Shown here: positions 34,602 through 44,633 of the stretch, piece by piece
Layout of the letters: every line of letters begins with the position of its first letter
Position numbering within the stretch: the stretch's first letter is position 1
Origin: Psychrosphaera ytuae
Lineage (GTDB): Bacteria; Pseudomonadota; Gammaproteobacteria; Enterobacterales; Alteromonadaceae
NCBI RefSeq assembly: GCF_017638545.1
Contig: NZ_CP072110.1
Span: 3,162,001-3,226,000, forward strand
Direction of reading: 5' to 3'
Length of the DNA: 64,000 nucleotides
Translations under genes and position numbers: made by a program
The notes under the pieces: model-generated
Databases searched by the model: none
What the model was told of the DNA's origin: nothing
What the model saw: only the letters and a program-made list of their open reading frames with translations

Positions 34602-35090
34602 TTGTTGTTTCGGGACTTTGACCTTGAAGGGCGCGTTCGTGTGCCTGTTGGTTTTTATTTAGTAGTATTGTATCTGTGCCGTGGCTATTTTATTTGGATA
34701 ATGTCACTCACACACAGGGACGACCCAGGGTTAATTATTTCTTTGATCTATCCATCGCCATCAGCTTTTTATTTGTCAATGTTGGTCGGGGTGCCTGGTC
34801 TTATAAGCTATGTATTATTTTTGAGTAAAGCTCGAATGGTGAGTGTTGTAGAGAACTTTCTATGGCCCATTTGCCGCTTTTTGATCCCCATTAGTTTATT
34901 GATAGACTTGAGTTTACAAGGTATTGGTCTTGCCCAAGCGAAATTTTTAGTGCATTGGTCAGGACCGGTAATATTTATTATTGGATTGTATCTATTTTGG
35001 TATTGGATAGGTTCGAGCAGGATGAAGCGATTTTTTAGTTTGTGGTTGGACAAAAGCCATGAACAAAAAACAACAAAAGAGAAGGGTTAA
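34602..35090 (+). CDS. DUF2919 family inner-membrane protein
   Basis: 162 residues with about four hydrophobic segments. The opening D-L-E-G-R-V-R-V-P-V-G-F-Y-L and the following R-G-Y-F-I-W-I fit the DUF2919 (YfeZ-like) family. The function is unknown. No ATG fits; the frame begins TTG TTG at 34602, so a TTG start is likely. Its stop overlaps the stop of the convergent TPR gene by 4 bases. Confidence 0.7.
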   Translation: MLFRDFDLEGRVRVPVGFYLVVLYLCRGYFIWIMSLTHRDDPGLIISLIYPSPSAFYLSMLVGVPGLISYVLFLSKARMVSVVENFLWPICRFLIPISLLIDLSLQGIGLAQAKFLVHWSGPVIFIIGLYLFWYWIGSSRMKRFFSLWLDKSHEQKTTKEKG

Positions 35091-36715
35091 ATACGTTCCT
35101 CTTGTAGTTTTTGTTTGAGGCGACGATAACGTTCAGCCTGTTCATCGTTAATTGTGGCGCTGTCGATGGTAGCTTGGCATTTATCTAACAATACTTTTAC
35201 TTCTGGCGCCTCAAAGTCCAAAAATGGGCTTTCTGCCATGGTCTGTAATAAGTTAAGTGCGATAGATGGGTTTTTCGGCATGACTTTAAATGCACTGGTA
35301 AATGCATTTAATGCTTCTTTTAGGTTACCACGAGTATAGTGATTTACTGCATCGTTGTTGAGCTGCTTAGGTGAAGATTTTACTTCTTCGCGCAATTGTT
35401 TTTCTGCAGTTATAAACTTGTTAAAAAGCGTATTTGGCGAGTCTTCTGCAACTTTAGCGATATGCGAAAACATCCGCTCTGAGTCTTTGTGAAAGCCAAG
35501 CTCATGAAGCGCTTTGGCCATGTCTAAGGCGTCTTCTAAATTATCTACTTGTTCTAAGTTCACCTGTTCTAATTGGCTTTCAATGATTTGTTTGGCTTTT
35601 GAAGTTTCGTTTTTTAGAAAGTGAATTCGAGCCGTTGCTACACCAATTTGTTCATTTAACGCTTCTTTTGGAAACTTCTTTTTGAGGTTATCTAAAATGT
35701 GCTGACTTTGTTGAGCAAGGCGATTAACCTCTGTTTCGTTAAAAGAAGTTAAGCCATAATCGACATTGGCTCTGACCGCAGTTAGGTAAGCTTCTGGTGA
35801 CTCGTGAACACTATGCCTTAAGTTTCGAATGATACTGTTAGAAGCTTGATATTGTGAATCAAAGTCGTAGGTAATACGAGCCAGACTGTAAAGGTGTTGC
35901 TGACGCTCGACATTTCTTGGAGCCAGTTCAGTCGCTTTTTTTAGGTGAAATAAAGCATCGTCAAATTTGTCATTTAATTCGCATAGTTCCGTCATTAATT
36001 CAAGAGCCGGCAAGCGGGTGGCGCGAGCGTCAATTAAGTCGCTTAACAAGTTTTTGGCTTCGGCAAAACGGCCTAAATGCAGGTGGCATTCAACTAATCC
36101 TAACTGTGCCCATTGAAAAGGCTTTACCTTTAATACCGATTCATAAAAATCACTAGTTTGCTGCCAGTCCTGCATGTCTTTTAGGATTTCGCCCTTCATC
36201 TTCATTAAATAGGATAGCCAATTTGGTGATTCATTTTTTGATATATAGTCGTTTAAGCGTGATAACGCACCGGCTAAGTCGTTTAAATCAAGACTATTGA
36301 ATACATCTGCTAACGCGACTTTTTTGGTTAATACCCGTTTTAGTCTCTGTTCGAGCTCTCGTGATGTAAATGGTTTGAGTAAAAAGTCATCGGGGTTTAG
36401 CTCAATAATACTGTGGCTGAGTTGTAAGTCATTATCTGAACTCATAAAAACGAAACAGGTACCACATTTTAATAAGTGCTCTGCGTGCAGGCGTTCAAAC
36501 AGTTGAAAGCCGTCGGCGCCTTTGTTTAACTCGTAAGCGCACAGTATAAGCTGATATTGACGTTTTTTAATGGACTCAATGGCGAGGTGAGCGCGGTCGA
36601 CAAAGTCGATTCTTTCAAAGCCGAGATGTTGTAGAGAGTATTTGATATGACTTTGGGCTAGCGACTGCTGTTCAACAACGAGTGCAGATTGAAGCTGCTG
36701 CTTGAGTTCGGTCAT
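35087..36715 (-). CDS. TPR protein with a degenerate response-regulator receiver domain
   Basis: 542 residues: an N-terminal receiver fold (about 1-125) followed by a long TPR/helical array (about 130-540). The receiver lacks key residues: the acidic pair is E15-Q16, and the phosphoacceptor position in L-I-L-C-A-Y-E-L is A60, not Asp. The conserved Lys (L-L-K-P-F, K114) is kept. It therefore probably cannot be phosphorylated and may act as a protein-binding pseudo-receiver. A good sigma-28 site upstream and the flagellar surroundings suggest a motility or chemotaxis role. The function is otherwise unknown. Confidence 0.8.
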   Translation of the reverse strand: MTELKQQLQSALVVEQQSLAQSHIKYSLQHLGFERIDFVDRAHLAIESIKKRQYQLILCAYELNKGADGFQLFERLHAEHLLKCGTCFVFMSSDNDLQLSHSIIELNPDDFLLKPFTSRELEQRLKRVLTKKVALADVFNSLDLNDLAGALSRLNDYISKNESPNWLSYLMKMKGEILKDMQDWQQTSDFYESVLKVKPFQWAQLGLVECHLHLGRFAEAKNLLSDLIDARATRLPALELMTELCELNDKFDDALFHLKKATELAPRNVERQQHLYSLARITYDFDSQYQASNSIIRNLRHSVHESPEAYLTAVRANVDYGLTSFNETEVNRLAQQSQHILDNLKKKFPKEALNEQIGVATARIHFLKNETSKAKQIIESQLEQVNLEQVDNLEDALDMAKALHELGFHKDSERMFSHIAKVAEDSPNTLFNKFITAEKQLREEVKSSPKQLNNDAVNHYTRGNLKEALNAFTSAFKVMPKNPSIALNLLQTMAESPFLDFEAPEVKVLLDKCQATIDSATINDEQAERYRRLKQKLQEERI

Positions 36716-36762
36716 TGTAACTCTCTGATTAAAAATTGGTCTTATTTATATAGTAGAAACAT

Positions 36763-36789
36763 TTATCGGTAAATTAAAGGGATACTTGA
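36763..36789 (-). promoter_or_regulatory. Sigma-28 promoter of the pseudo-receiver/TPR gene
   Basis: Minus strand: TCAA, 15 bases, ACCGATAA. The -10 matches 7 of 8 and the spacing is exact; the -35 core has one mismatch. It lies 48 bases before the start codon. Confidence 0.65.
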
Positions 36790-36942
36790 TACTAATCACA
36801 ACAAGGAACAAAGGTATTTATGTGCCAATTCTATGGTTCTGATCATTAACTATTCCAATATTAAAGATTAGTTTAAATGATTCGCTTATTTTAGTGACTA
36901 AGTTCATAATTTTGCTTTCAAAAGTTGGTAAGGGAGAGGGCG

Positions 36943-38244
36943 TTGTTCTTAGGTATTTCAAAAGAGTTATGGGTGGCACTATGTGTGACGTTGTTGGCTT
37001 GTATGGGGCTGTCTTTACCATATCCTGTGTTAACACCATTGTTTATCGATGCGCCCGTTTCGAGTCTTAATAGTTATGCTGGGTTTAGCGGCGAAACACT
37101 GTTAACCACGCTATTGGCTATTTATCCACTTGGTATTTTCATTGGCAGTAGTTTTATTGGTGCTTTATCGGATCGCTTTGGTCGAAGAAAAGTACTAGCC
37201 AATACTTTGATAATTTGTTTTTTAGGCTATCTCGTTTCTGCCTACGCTTTGTATATCGGTGATTATTTATTGTTATTGATCAGCCGTTTTTTAACCGGTA
37301 TTACCGAGGGTAACATTTCTATTGCTCGCGCCATTGCGTTGGATATTGGTCAGGCTTCAGCCAAATCAACATCTGCAACAGAAAGTAGTCCGGACGAGAC
37401 TGATCTGCGCACCAAAGCGCAAATGTCCAGTGACAAAGTCCGTGCCGTTTCTCTGATTAATAGTTCGGTGTTTGTAGGGTGGTTACTTGGGCCTCTTATC
37501 GGCGGTGTATTGGGGCAGTTTGAGCCTTATTACGCAATGTTTGCTGCCGCCTTTGCATCACTATTCTGCGTTGTATTGGTTAAATTGGTGCTAGGCGAAA
37601 CTGCACTGAGAACACCAAATGAACATATGTCAGTTTGGAAGGCGGCATTTAAAGAAAACTCACTTAGGTTACTGTCGGAACCATGGCTTCGCCGTTTGTT
37701 TTACATGTATTTTATTTATACTTTGGCGATGAATTTGTTTTACGAATTCTATCCTATCTGGTTGGTGGACAAGCAGGGCTTTGGTTCTTTGGGGATTGGC
37801 TTAACGACCACAAACATGACTATTTTTATGACCCTAACCTCGGTGTTTTTGGTAACCATCATTCAGCGCCGTTTTGGCCTGACATCACCAATGGTCGCCA
37901 GTATGTTATGTATGTCGCTGTTTTTGTTTGTGACGCCATTTACCGAGAGTTATGTAACAAACATAGTATTTTCGTTGGCTGGCATGTCTATCGCAATATT
38001 TAACGGCATGTTGCCTGTCTTTATCAGTGACGCTCAGCCAGAAAAAGGCAATGGCGCGGCAATGGGACTGTTAACAACGACGTTTTGTATAGCCAATGTC
38101 TTTGCGGCAATATTAGGTGGAGTGTTGTTACAGTTAGACTCTATTTGGCCATTGTTTTTGGCATCGGCTTTGTATTTTACGGCTATGTTGTTACTTAAAG
38201 TTTGGTTTATAAAACCGGAGCAGCAAGCTGCCACCATTAAGTAA
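36943..38244 (+). CDS. Major facilitator superfamily transporter
   Basis: 433 residues with 12 predicted membrane segments. The loop 2-3 motif G-A-L-S-D-R-F-G-R-R-K-V-L is the MFS signature and resembles drug/H+ antiporters of the TetA/Bcr type. A polar insert (about 145-165, rich in Ser, Thr and Asp) lies between helices. The start is taken as TTG 36943, with GGGAG 6 bases before it; a TTG at 36925 precedes that site. Divergent from the TPR gene. The substrate cannot be predicted. Confidence 0.85.
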   Translation: MFLGISKELWVALCVTLLACMGLSLPYPVLTPLFIDAPVSSLNSYAGFSGETLLTTLLAIYPLGIFIGSSFIGALSDRFGRRKVLANTLIICFLGYLVSAYALYIGDYLLLLISRFLTGITEGNISIARAIALDIGQASAKSTSATESSPDETDLRTKAQMSSDKVRAVSLINSSVFVGWLLGPLIGGVLGQFEPYYAMFAAAFASLFCVVLVKLVLGETALRTPNEHMSVWKAAFKENSLRLLSEPWLRRLFYMYFIYTLAMNLFYEFYPIWLVDKQGFGSLGIGLTTTNMTIFMTLTSVFLVTIIQRRFGLTSPMVASMLCMSLFLFVTPFTESYVTNIVFSLAGMSIAIFNGMLPVFISDAQPEKGNGAAMGLLTTTFCIANVFAAILGGVLLQLDSIWPLFLASALYFTAMLLLKVWFIKPEQQAATIK

Positions 38245-38261
38245 CGATTTCTGGAGAATTG

Positions 38262-38287
38262 AAAAAGGCACCTTGTGGTGCCTTTTT
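38262..38287 (+). terminator. Terminator between the MFS gene and add
   Basis: AAAAAGGCACC / GGTGCCTTTTT with a TTGT loop. Symmetric A and T tracts make it usable from both strands. Confidence 0.9.
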
Positions 38288-38291
38288 GTTA

Positions 38292-39287
38292 TCACTTCTT
38301 ACTGTCAAACAGCGCTTGTTTTTCAGTGTCTGATAAAAACGCGGCTTTTACGCCATTGCGTTGAATCTGGCTCAGTTCTTCAGAGTTAAAACCAAGGATT
38401 TCTTGGGCAACTTTGTATTCATTGAGAATATCAATGTTTGAAACCGCAGGGTCGTCCGTATTTAGAAATACATTCACTCCGTGATCAAAGAAGGTACGAA
38501 GCGGATGCTGACGGATATCACTGATGGTTGCAGTTTGATAATTTGACGTCGGGCACGATTCAATTGAAATCGTGTTTTCAACCAAGTAATCCATTAATTT
38601 CATATCTTTAATCGCAGCGACACCGTGGCCGATTCGAGTTGCACCTAATAAGTTAATCGCATCCCAAATACTCTCAGGACCAGCGGCTTCACCAGCGTGT
38701 ACAGTAATCTGTAAACCAGCATCACGGGCTTTTTTGAAGTGGTCGACAAATTGTGTCGCAGGGAAGTTAAGTTCGTCACCTGCTAAGTCCAACGCGATGA
38801 CTTTGTCTTTATGAGCTAAAATTGCGTCCAACTCTTTCATACAAGTTTCTGTACCAAAGGTGCGGCTGAGAATACCGATAAGGTTAGTTTTAACACCAAA
38901 GTCACGGCTACCAGCGGCAACGGCATCAGCAACTACATTAACTAACTCAGTCATATCTAAGTTGAACGCCATAGCCATGTAGTGCGGAGAAAAGCGAAGT
39001 TCGGTGTAATCTAACTGTTGAGCTTTTGCATCGGCAACGTTCTCATAGGCAACACGGTAAACCGCATCAAAGTCTGCAAGTACAGACACGCCATAATCTA
39101 ACTTCTCTAAAAAGGCTAACAAATCTGATGTTTGGCCTTGAATTTGGGCGTGCGGTGTAAACTCTTCTAACGAGTTGCCCGGTAATTCAATATTGTGCTT
39201 TTGCGCCAATTCCCAAACGCTTTTTGGTGCAATATTACCGTCTAAATGACGGTGCAAATCGACAAGAGGAAGTTGTTTGTTGATCAT
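38292..39287 (-). CDS. add: Adenosine deaminase
   Basis: 331 residues, purine salvage: adenosine to inosine. Zinc and catalytic motifs are present: V-D-L-H-R-H-L-D-G-N near the start, H-A-G-E-A, R-I-G-H-G-V and L-N-T-D-D-P-A-V. Length is normal for bacterial Add. The ATG at 39287 lies in a 190-base divergent gap with tkt. Confidence 0.95.
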   Translation of the reverse strand: MINKQLPLVDLHRHLDGNIAPKSVWELAQKHNIELPGNSLEEFTPHAQIQGQTSDLLAFLEKLDYGVSVLADFDAVYRVAYENVADAKAQQLDYTELRFSPHYMAMAFNLDMTELVNVVADAVAAGSRDFGVKTNLIGILSRTFGTETCMKELDAILAHKDKVIALDLAGDELNFPATQFVDHFKKARDAGLQITVHAGEAAGPESIWDAINLLGATRIGHGVAAIKDMKLMDYLVENTISIESCPTSNYQTATISDIRQHPLRTFFDHGVNVFLNTDDPAVSNIDILNEYKVAQEILGFNSEELSQIQRNGVKAAFLSDTEKQALFDSKK

Positions 39288-39477
39288 AGTGTCCTGCTGA
39301 ATGATGAAAATTGAACAAGGAGTATACCTTATTTCGGATTATGTTTGGCAATCCATTCGATAAATACGCTAGAATAATTGCCCTAATGCAATTGCTTTCC
39401 CACGCTATTTTAGGTCAAATAGCCCGAAGTAATGAATGAAAGATGATGACAATCTAAAACAAGAATAGGAATTGAGC

Positions 39478-41469
39478 ATGGCGTCAAGAACAGACTTAGC
39501 AAATGCCATTCGTGCCTTGAGCATGGATGCGGTTCAACAAGCAAAATCAGGTCACCCTGGAGCCCCAATGGGGATGGCTGACATCGCAGAGGTTTTGTGG
39601 CGCGGATTTTTAAAGCACAATCCAACTAACCCGAACTGGGCAGATCGCGACCGCTTTATCCTGTCAAACGGTCACGGTTCAATGTTGATTTACTCACTAC
39701 TTCATTTATCTGGATACGACTTGCCAATCGAAGAAGTGAAAAACTTCCGTCAACTCCACTCAAAAACTCCAGGTCACCCTGAATACGGTTACACACCTGG
39801 TGTTGAGACAACAACAGGCCCGTTAGGCGCAGGTGTATCAAACGCAGTAGGTATGGCCATCGCAGAAAAAACCTTGGCAGCTCAATTTAACCGTGAAGGT
39901 CACGACATCGTTGACCACTATACATACTGTTTCTTAGGTGACGGTTGTTTGATGGAAGGTATTTCTCACGAGGCATGTTCGCTTGCTGGTACTTTAAAGT
40001 TAGGCAAGTTAATCGCGTTTTATGACGACAATGGCATCAGTATCGACGGTGAAGTAGAAGGCTGGTTTACTGATGATAGCGCTGCACGTTTTAAATCATA
40101 CGGCTGGCATGTAGTTGAAAATGTTGATGGTCACAACCCAGAAGCGGTTGCTGCAGCAGTAACAGAATCACAAGCGGTAACTGACAAGCCGTCAATCATC
40201 ATCTGTAGAACCACGATTGGTTTTGGCTCGCCAAACAAACAAGGCACTCACGATTGTCACGGTGCACCATTAGGTGAAGAAGAAATTAAAGCGGCTCGTG
40301 AGTTTTTAAATTGGCCACATGCACCATTTGAAATCCCAGCTGACGTATACGAATTGTGGGATCACAAAGCAGCAGGTCAAGCAGACGAAGACGCCTGGAA
40401 CGAGCAGTTTGTTGCTTACAAAAACGCTTACCCGGAATTAGCGGCAGAGTTTGAACGCCGTGTTATTTTGGGCGAGTTACCAGAAGACTTTTCTGAAAAA
40501 GCATTCCAGTTGGCACTGACTCAACAGCAAAAAGCGGAAAGTGTTGCAACGCGTAAAGCATCGCAAAATACCATTGAAGCCTTTGGTCCAGTTTTACCTG
40601 AGCTTTTAGGCGGCTCTGCAGACCTTGCAGGTTCTAACTTAACATTGTGGTCTGGCTCTAAGGGTTTACAAGAAGACCCGGCGGGTAACTACATCTTCTA
40701 CGGTGTACGTGAATTTGGTATGAGCGGCATCATGAACGGTATCTCATTGCACGGTGGTTTCATCAACTATGGTGCGACGTTCTTAATGTTTATGGAATAC
40801 GCACGTAACGCAGTTCGCATGTCGGCATTGATGGGTATTCAAAACATTTTTGTTTATACCCACGATTCAATTGGTCAAGGTGAAGACGGTCCGACTCACC
40901 AACCAATCGAGCAGATTGCTAACTTACGAATGACACCTAAGATGCACACTTGGCGTCCAGCAGATGCAGTTGAATCTGTTATCGCATGGAAAAACGCGAT
41001 TGAGTACCAAGAAGGCCCGACGTCACTTGTATTCTCTCGTCAAGGTTTACCAGCACTAGAGCGCACTGAACAACAAGTCGCTATGATTGAACAGGGCGGA
41101 TACATTTTGGTTGATAGCGAAGGCGAGCCAGAAGTTATCTTAATTGCGACGGGTTCTGAGGTTAACTTAGCAGTAAAAGCTGCAGCGGAGTTAAATGCAG
41201 CAGGTACTGCGACTCGTGTTGTTTCTATGCCTTGTACGTCAGTATTTGATCAACAAGACGAAGCCTACAAGCAAACGGTATTACCTAACTCAGTAACTAA
41301 GCGTGTTGCAATTGAGGCAGCGCACGTAGACTACTGGCACAAGTATGTTGGTTTTGGCGGTAAGGTGATTGGTATGTCTACCTTCGGTGAATCTGCACCA
41401 GGTGGCGTATTAATGGAGCACTTTGGCTTTACAGTGGAAAATGTAGTTAACACGGTTAACTCGCTTTAA
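39478..41469 (+). CDS. tkt: Transketolase
   Basis: 663 residues, thiamine diphosphate enzyme of the non-oxidative pentose phosphate pathway. Visible: [12 protein letters not shown] near the N-terminus, the ThDP fold [10 protein letters not shown], and [15 protein letters not shown] in the pyrimidine domain. ATG 39478 follows AGGAA; the upstream TTG at 39472 only adds two residues. Begins the tkt-epd-pgk run. Confidence 0.97.
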   Translation: MASRTDLANAIRALSMDAVQQAKSGHPGAPMGMADIAEVLWRGFLKHNPTNPNWADRDRFILSNGHGSMLIYSLLHLSGYDLPIEEVKNFRQLHSKTPGHPEYGYTPGVETTTGPLGAGVSNAVGMAIAEKTLAAQFNREGHDIVDHYTYCFLGDGCLMEGISHEACSLAGTLKLGKLIAFYDDNGISIDGEVEGWFTDDSAARFKSYGWHVVENVDGHNPEAVAAAVTESQAVTDKPSIIICRTTIGFGSPNKQGTHDCHGAPLGEEEIKAAREFLNWPHAPFEIPADVYELWDHKAAGQADEDAWNEQFVAYKNAYPELAAEFERRVILGELPEDFSEKAFQLALTQQQKAESVATRKASQNTIEAFGPVLPELLGGSADLAGSNLTLWSGSKGLQEDPAGNYIFYGVREFGMSGIMNGISLHGGFINYGATFLMFMEYARNAVRMSALMGIQNIFVYTHDSIGQGEDGPTHQPIEQIANLRMTPKMHTWRPADAVESVIAWKNAIEYQEGPTSLVFSRQGLPALERTEQQVAMIEQGGYILVDSEGEPEVILIATGSEVNLAVKAAAELNAAGTATRVVSMPCTSVFDQQDEAYKQTVLPNSVTKRVAIEAAHVDYWHKYVGFGGKVIGMSTFGESAPGGVLMEHFGFTVENVVNTVNSL

Positions 41470-41494
41470 TCCTTGACTATTATTAACAAATAAT

Positions 41495-41524
41495 AAAAAG
41501 CGAGTATTATGTGCTCGCTTTTTT
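41495..41524 (+). terminator. Terminator after tkt
   Basis: AAAAAGCGAG / CTCGCTTTTTT around a 9-base loop, between the tkt stop and the epd ATG. Its position also argues against the longer epd frame that would start at 41509. Confidence 0.88.
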
Positions 41525-41544
41525 GTTTTAACTCGGAAGATTTA

Positions 41545-42597
41545 ATGTCGAAAACTCGTCCAATTGCTCGACCAATTAACATCGCGATTAACGGTTTTGG
41601 CCGTATTGGTCGCAATGTGTTGCGTGCAATTTATGAATCGGGTCGCCAAGACGAATTTAACGTCGTTGCGATTAACGAAATTGCCGATCCCGATGGGATA
41701 GCACACCTTTTAAAATACGACACGGCGCACGGACGATTTGCCAGTGATGTCGCACTGAATGAGCAACAAAACTTAGTCGTCGATGGCCACACTATTGAGC
41801 TGTTACACATCGAAGACTTGCACTCTTTACCTTGGAAATTGCTCAACATTGATGTTGTCTTAGAGTGCACAGGTGTCTTCAAAAGCCGTCAAGAAGGGCA
41901 GGCTCATATCACTTCAGGCGCCAAAAAAGTGGTGTTTTCGCATCCGGCCGATTCCGACGTCGATAACACGATCATATTTGGCATTAACCACGATAGCCTT
42001 ACAGCGGAACAAGACGTCATCTCAAACGGCTCGTGTACAACCAATTGTATCGTGCCTGTGATTCAAGCTTTAGACGATGCATTTGGAGTAGACAGTGGAA
42101 CGATCACAACGATTCATTCGTCGATGCATGATCAACAGGTGATTGATGCGTATCACAAAGACTTGCGTCGAACTCGTGCTGCGAGTCAAAGTATTATTCC
42201 GGTTGATACCAAGCTTGCCGCTGGTATTGAACGTATTTTGCCAAAATTTGCGGGCCGCTTTGAAGCTATTGCAGTGAGAGTGCCGACGATCAATGTTACG
42301 GCGATGGATTTGAGCGTCACGGTCAATGCCGAAGTCGACATTGCGATGGTAAATGATGCCATTAAAAAAGCCTGCAATAATGGGCTTTCAGGTATTTTAG
42401 GTTATACCGAAGAACCTCTGGTTTCGGTCGATTTTAACCATGACCCACATTCCGCTATCGTCGATGGTAATCAAACCCGGGTCAGCCACAAATGTTTAAT
42501 TAAGGTGTTGGTTTGGTGTGATAACGAGTGGGGTTTTGCCAACCGCATGTTAGATACGACACAAGCTCTAGCACCATTTTTAGAGTTAACAGAATAA
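41545..42597 (+). CDS. epd: Erythrose-4-phosphate dehydrogenase
   Basis: 350 residues, GAPDH superfamily. N-terminal [14 protein letters not shown], catalytic Cys in N-G-S-C-T-T-N-C, and [13 protein letters not shown], which separates Epd from GapA. The first step of the DXP-dependent pyridoxal 5'-phosphate pathway. Linkage to tkt and pgk supports it. GGAAG precedes the ATG at 41545. A GapB-type glycolytic role is less likely. Confidence 0.93.
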   Translation: MSKTRPIARPINIAINGFGRIGRNVLRAIYESGRQDEFNVVAINEIADPDGIAHLLKYDTAHGRFASDVALNEQQNLVVDGHTIELLHIEDLHSLPWKLLNIDVVLECTGVFKSRQEGQAHITSGAKKVVFSHPADSDVDNTIIFGINHDSLTAEQDVISNGSCTTNCIVPVIQALDDAFGVDSGTITTIHSSMHDQQVIDAYHKDLRRTRAASQSIIPVDTKLAAGIERILPKFAGRFEAIAVRVPTINVTAMDLSVTVNAEVDIAMVNDAIKKACNNGLSGILGYTEEPLVSVDFNHDPHSAIVDGNQTRVSHKCLIKVLVWCDNEWGFANRMLDTTQALAPFLELTE

Positions 42598-42637
42598 TTT
42601 TTTACGAATAATAATTTTAAAAACTTAAGGAAATATC

Positions 42638-43801
42638 ATGTCAGTGATCAAGATGATGGATCTGGACTTAACAGGTAAAACCGTTTTAATTCGTCAAGAT
42701 TTAAACGTACCAGTCCAGGACGGCAAAGTAACTTCTGCTGTGCGTATTGACGCTTCAATTCCGACAATTAAAGCTGCGTTAGACAAAGGCGCAAAAGTGT
42801 TGGTTATGTCGCACCTAGGTCGCCCAACCGAAGGTGAGTATGAAGAGAAATACTCTTTGCAGCCAGTTGTCGATAACCTTAACGAAAAACTAGATGTGCC
42901 TGTGCGTTTAGCAAAAGACTATTTATCAGGTGTCGATGTTGCCGAAGGTGAAGTGGTTGTTTTAGAAAACGTGCGTTTTAATGTTGGTGAGAAGAAAAAC
43001 ACCGACGAATTAGCAAAGCAGTACGCTGCATTATGTGATGTGTTTGTGATGGACGCCTTTGGTACGGCTCACCGAGCTCAAGGCTCAACTCACGGTGTTG
43101 CTAAGTATGCTCCTGTTGCAGCGGCTGGTCCTCTATTAGCTGCTGAGTTAGAAGCACTTGGAAAAGCCCTTGATAACCCAGCTCGTCCTCTTGTTGCTAT
43201 CGTTGGTGGCTCAAAAGTATCGACAAAGTTAACGGTACTTCAATCTCTATCAAGCGTATGTGACCAGTTAATCGTTGGTGGCGGTATCTCAAATACGTTT
43301 GTTGCTGCACGTGGTTACAACGTGGGTAAATCACTTTACGAAGCCGACCTAATTCCAGAAGCCAAACGCTTAATGGAAGAGTTAGATATTCCTCAAGTAA
43401 CCGACGTTCGCGTAGCGACAGAGTTTTCAGAGACGGCTGAAGCAACAGTTAAGCCTGTTTCTGAAGTACAAGACCACGAACAAATTCTTGATCTGGGTCC
43501 AGACTCTGCACAAGCTTTGGCTGATGTACTTAAAAACGCAAAAACGATTCTTTGGAACGGCCCTTGTGGTGTATTTGAATTTGATAACTTTAGCAAAGGT
43601 ACTGAGGTTGTTGCTAAGGCTATTGCCGAAAGTGATGCTTTCAGTGTTGCTGGTGGCGGTGACACCCTTGCTGCGATCGATAAATATGGTTTGGCAGATC
43701 AAATCTCTTATATCTCTACAGGTGGCGGTGCCTTCCTTGAGTTTGTTGAAGGTAAAGTATTACCAGCGGTTGCGATTTTAGAAGAGCGCGCAAAAGCATA
43801 A
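42638..43801 (+). CDS. pgk: Phosphoglycerate kinase
   Basis: 387 residues, glycolysis. R-Q-D-L-N-V-P-V near residue 19, [15 protein letters not shown] and the nucleotide loop G-G-G-D-T-L-A-A-I are all family marks. AAGGAAA stands before the ATG. It ends in a strong terminator; fba, often the next gene, is 4.4 kb further on. Confidence 0.97.
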   Translation: MSVIKMMDLDLTGKTVLIRQDLNVPVQDGKVTSAVRIDASIPTIKAALDKGAKVLVMSHLGRPTEGEYEEKYSLQPVVDNLNEKLDVPVRLAKDYLSGVDVAEGEVVVLENVRFNVGEKKNTDELAKQYAALCDVFVMDAFGTAHRAQGSTHGVAKYAPVAAAGPLLAAELEALGKALDNPARPLVAIVGGSKVSTKLTVLQSLSSVCDQLIVGGGISNTFVAARGYNVGKSLYEADLIPEAKRLMEELDIPQVTDVRVATEFSETAEATVKPVSEVQDHEQILDLGPDSAQALADVLKNAKTILWNGPCGVFEFDNFSKGTEVVAKAIAESDAFSVAGGGDTLAAIDKYGLADQISYISTGGGAFLEFVEGKVLPAVAILEERAKA

Positions 43802-43826
43802 TTCTCAAAGTCTAATTATCCCTTAG

Positions 43827-43862
43827 AACGCCAAGGTTAGTAGATAGCCTTGGCGTTTTTTT
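43827..43862 (+). terminator. Bidirectional terminator after pgk
   Basis: AACGCCAAGG / CCTTGGCGTT with an 11-base loop and a T-run. It also closes the convergent trmK gene, whose stop is at 43861. Confidence 0.92.
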
Positions 43863-44625
43863 ATGTCTGAGATTGGGTATGTAACTCAGTTAAAACACCT
43901 TGGTAAGTTGTCAAAAGTGATTGCGCTAATGAGGATTGATTAGGGTTTGCTGAGGCCGCCTTAAAGTGTTTTATCATTTGTTGGCAATAACGAACCTTGT
44001 CTTGTCGTGTTGTTTCGCCTCTTTGAAGCTCTGTGTACGACGATTGCCATAACTGCTCGCCAACAATAGTTATTGGCGACGTGCTCAGTTCGGACGATGT
44101 TTTTGCGACGTGCAGACACTCATAAAAACGCTGGTTTTCAACGATAAGTTTTTCCGAAATCACACCAAAATTGCATTGTTTAAGCGTCTCTCTCAATTCA
44201 TGAGTATGGCGTACTGGACATAACAAAAGCTCAACGTTTGTCAGAGCAAATTTGTTGTTTAGTATGTTCACAAAATGACTCATCAAGTCACCACCGACAC
44301 CGGCAATAACAATGAGTTGTCGTGACGAAGTCGTTACTAGTGGAATGTCTTCAACTGAGGAACACAAAGTTTGCCAGTTCGCGACATGTAAAGAGTCCGA
44401 CGAAACGTTTGGATAAAAGGTCTCGAGCTTCTGTTGAGTACTGGCCATGATATCGGCCTGGATATCGACAAAATAAACGGTGTGTAAATTTGGCCGCTTA
44501 CCTTGTTTGTTTTGGTTGAGTAGTTCGGCGCCTAATAACCCGTGATCACAGCACGTGTCCCAAATAATCGAGTAGTCATGTTCAATCATATTGACTAATT
44601 GTTGGAGCCTGTGTCCAAGTCGCAT
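43861..44625 (-). CDS. trmK: tRNA (adenine-22-N1)-methyltransferase family protein TrmK
   Basis: 254 residues, class I SAM-dependent methyltransferase. N-terminal R-L-G-H-R-L-Q-Q-L-V, the SAM motif W-D-T-C-C-D-H-G-L-L-G, I-A-G-V-G-G-D-L and L-L-L-C-P-V match the TrmK group, which methylates A22 in some tRNAs. The start ATG is 8 bases after the stop of the PxpABC gene, with GAGGTAACTA between, so the pair is translationally linked. Confidence 0.82.
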   Translation of the reverse strand: MRLGHRLQQLVNMIEHDYSIIWDTCCDHGLLGAELLNQNKQGKRPNLHTVYFVDIQADIMASTQQKLETFYPNVSSDSLHVANWQTLCSSVEDIPLVTTSSRQLIVIAGVGGDLMSHFVNILNNKFALTNVELLLCPVRHTHELRETLKQCNFGVISEKLIVENQRFYECLHVAKTSSELSTSPITIVGEQLWQSSYTELQRGETTRQDKVRYCQQMIKHFKAASANPNQSSLAQSLLTTYQGVLTELHTQSQT

Positions 44626-44633
44626 TAGTTACC

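Noticed and set aside
37683..38003. 106-codon alternative frame within the MFS gene
   Set aside because: Out-of-frame shadow of a membrane protein gene; no ribosome binding site.
39345..39375. Possible sigma-70 promoter for tkt (TTGGCA and TAGAAT)
   Set aside because: The spacing is 19 bases, too long for confidence.
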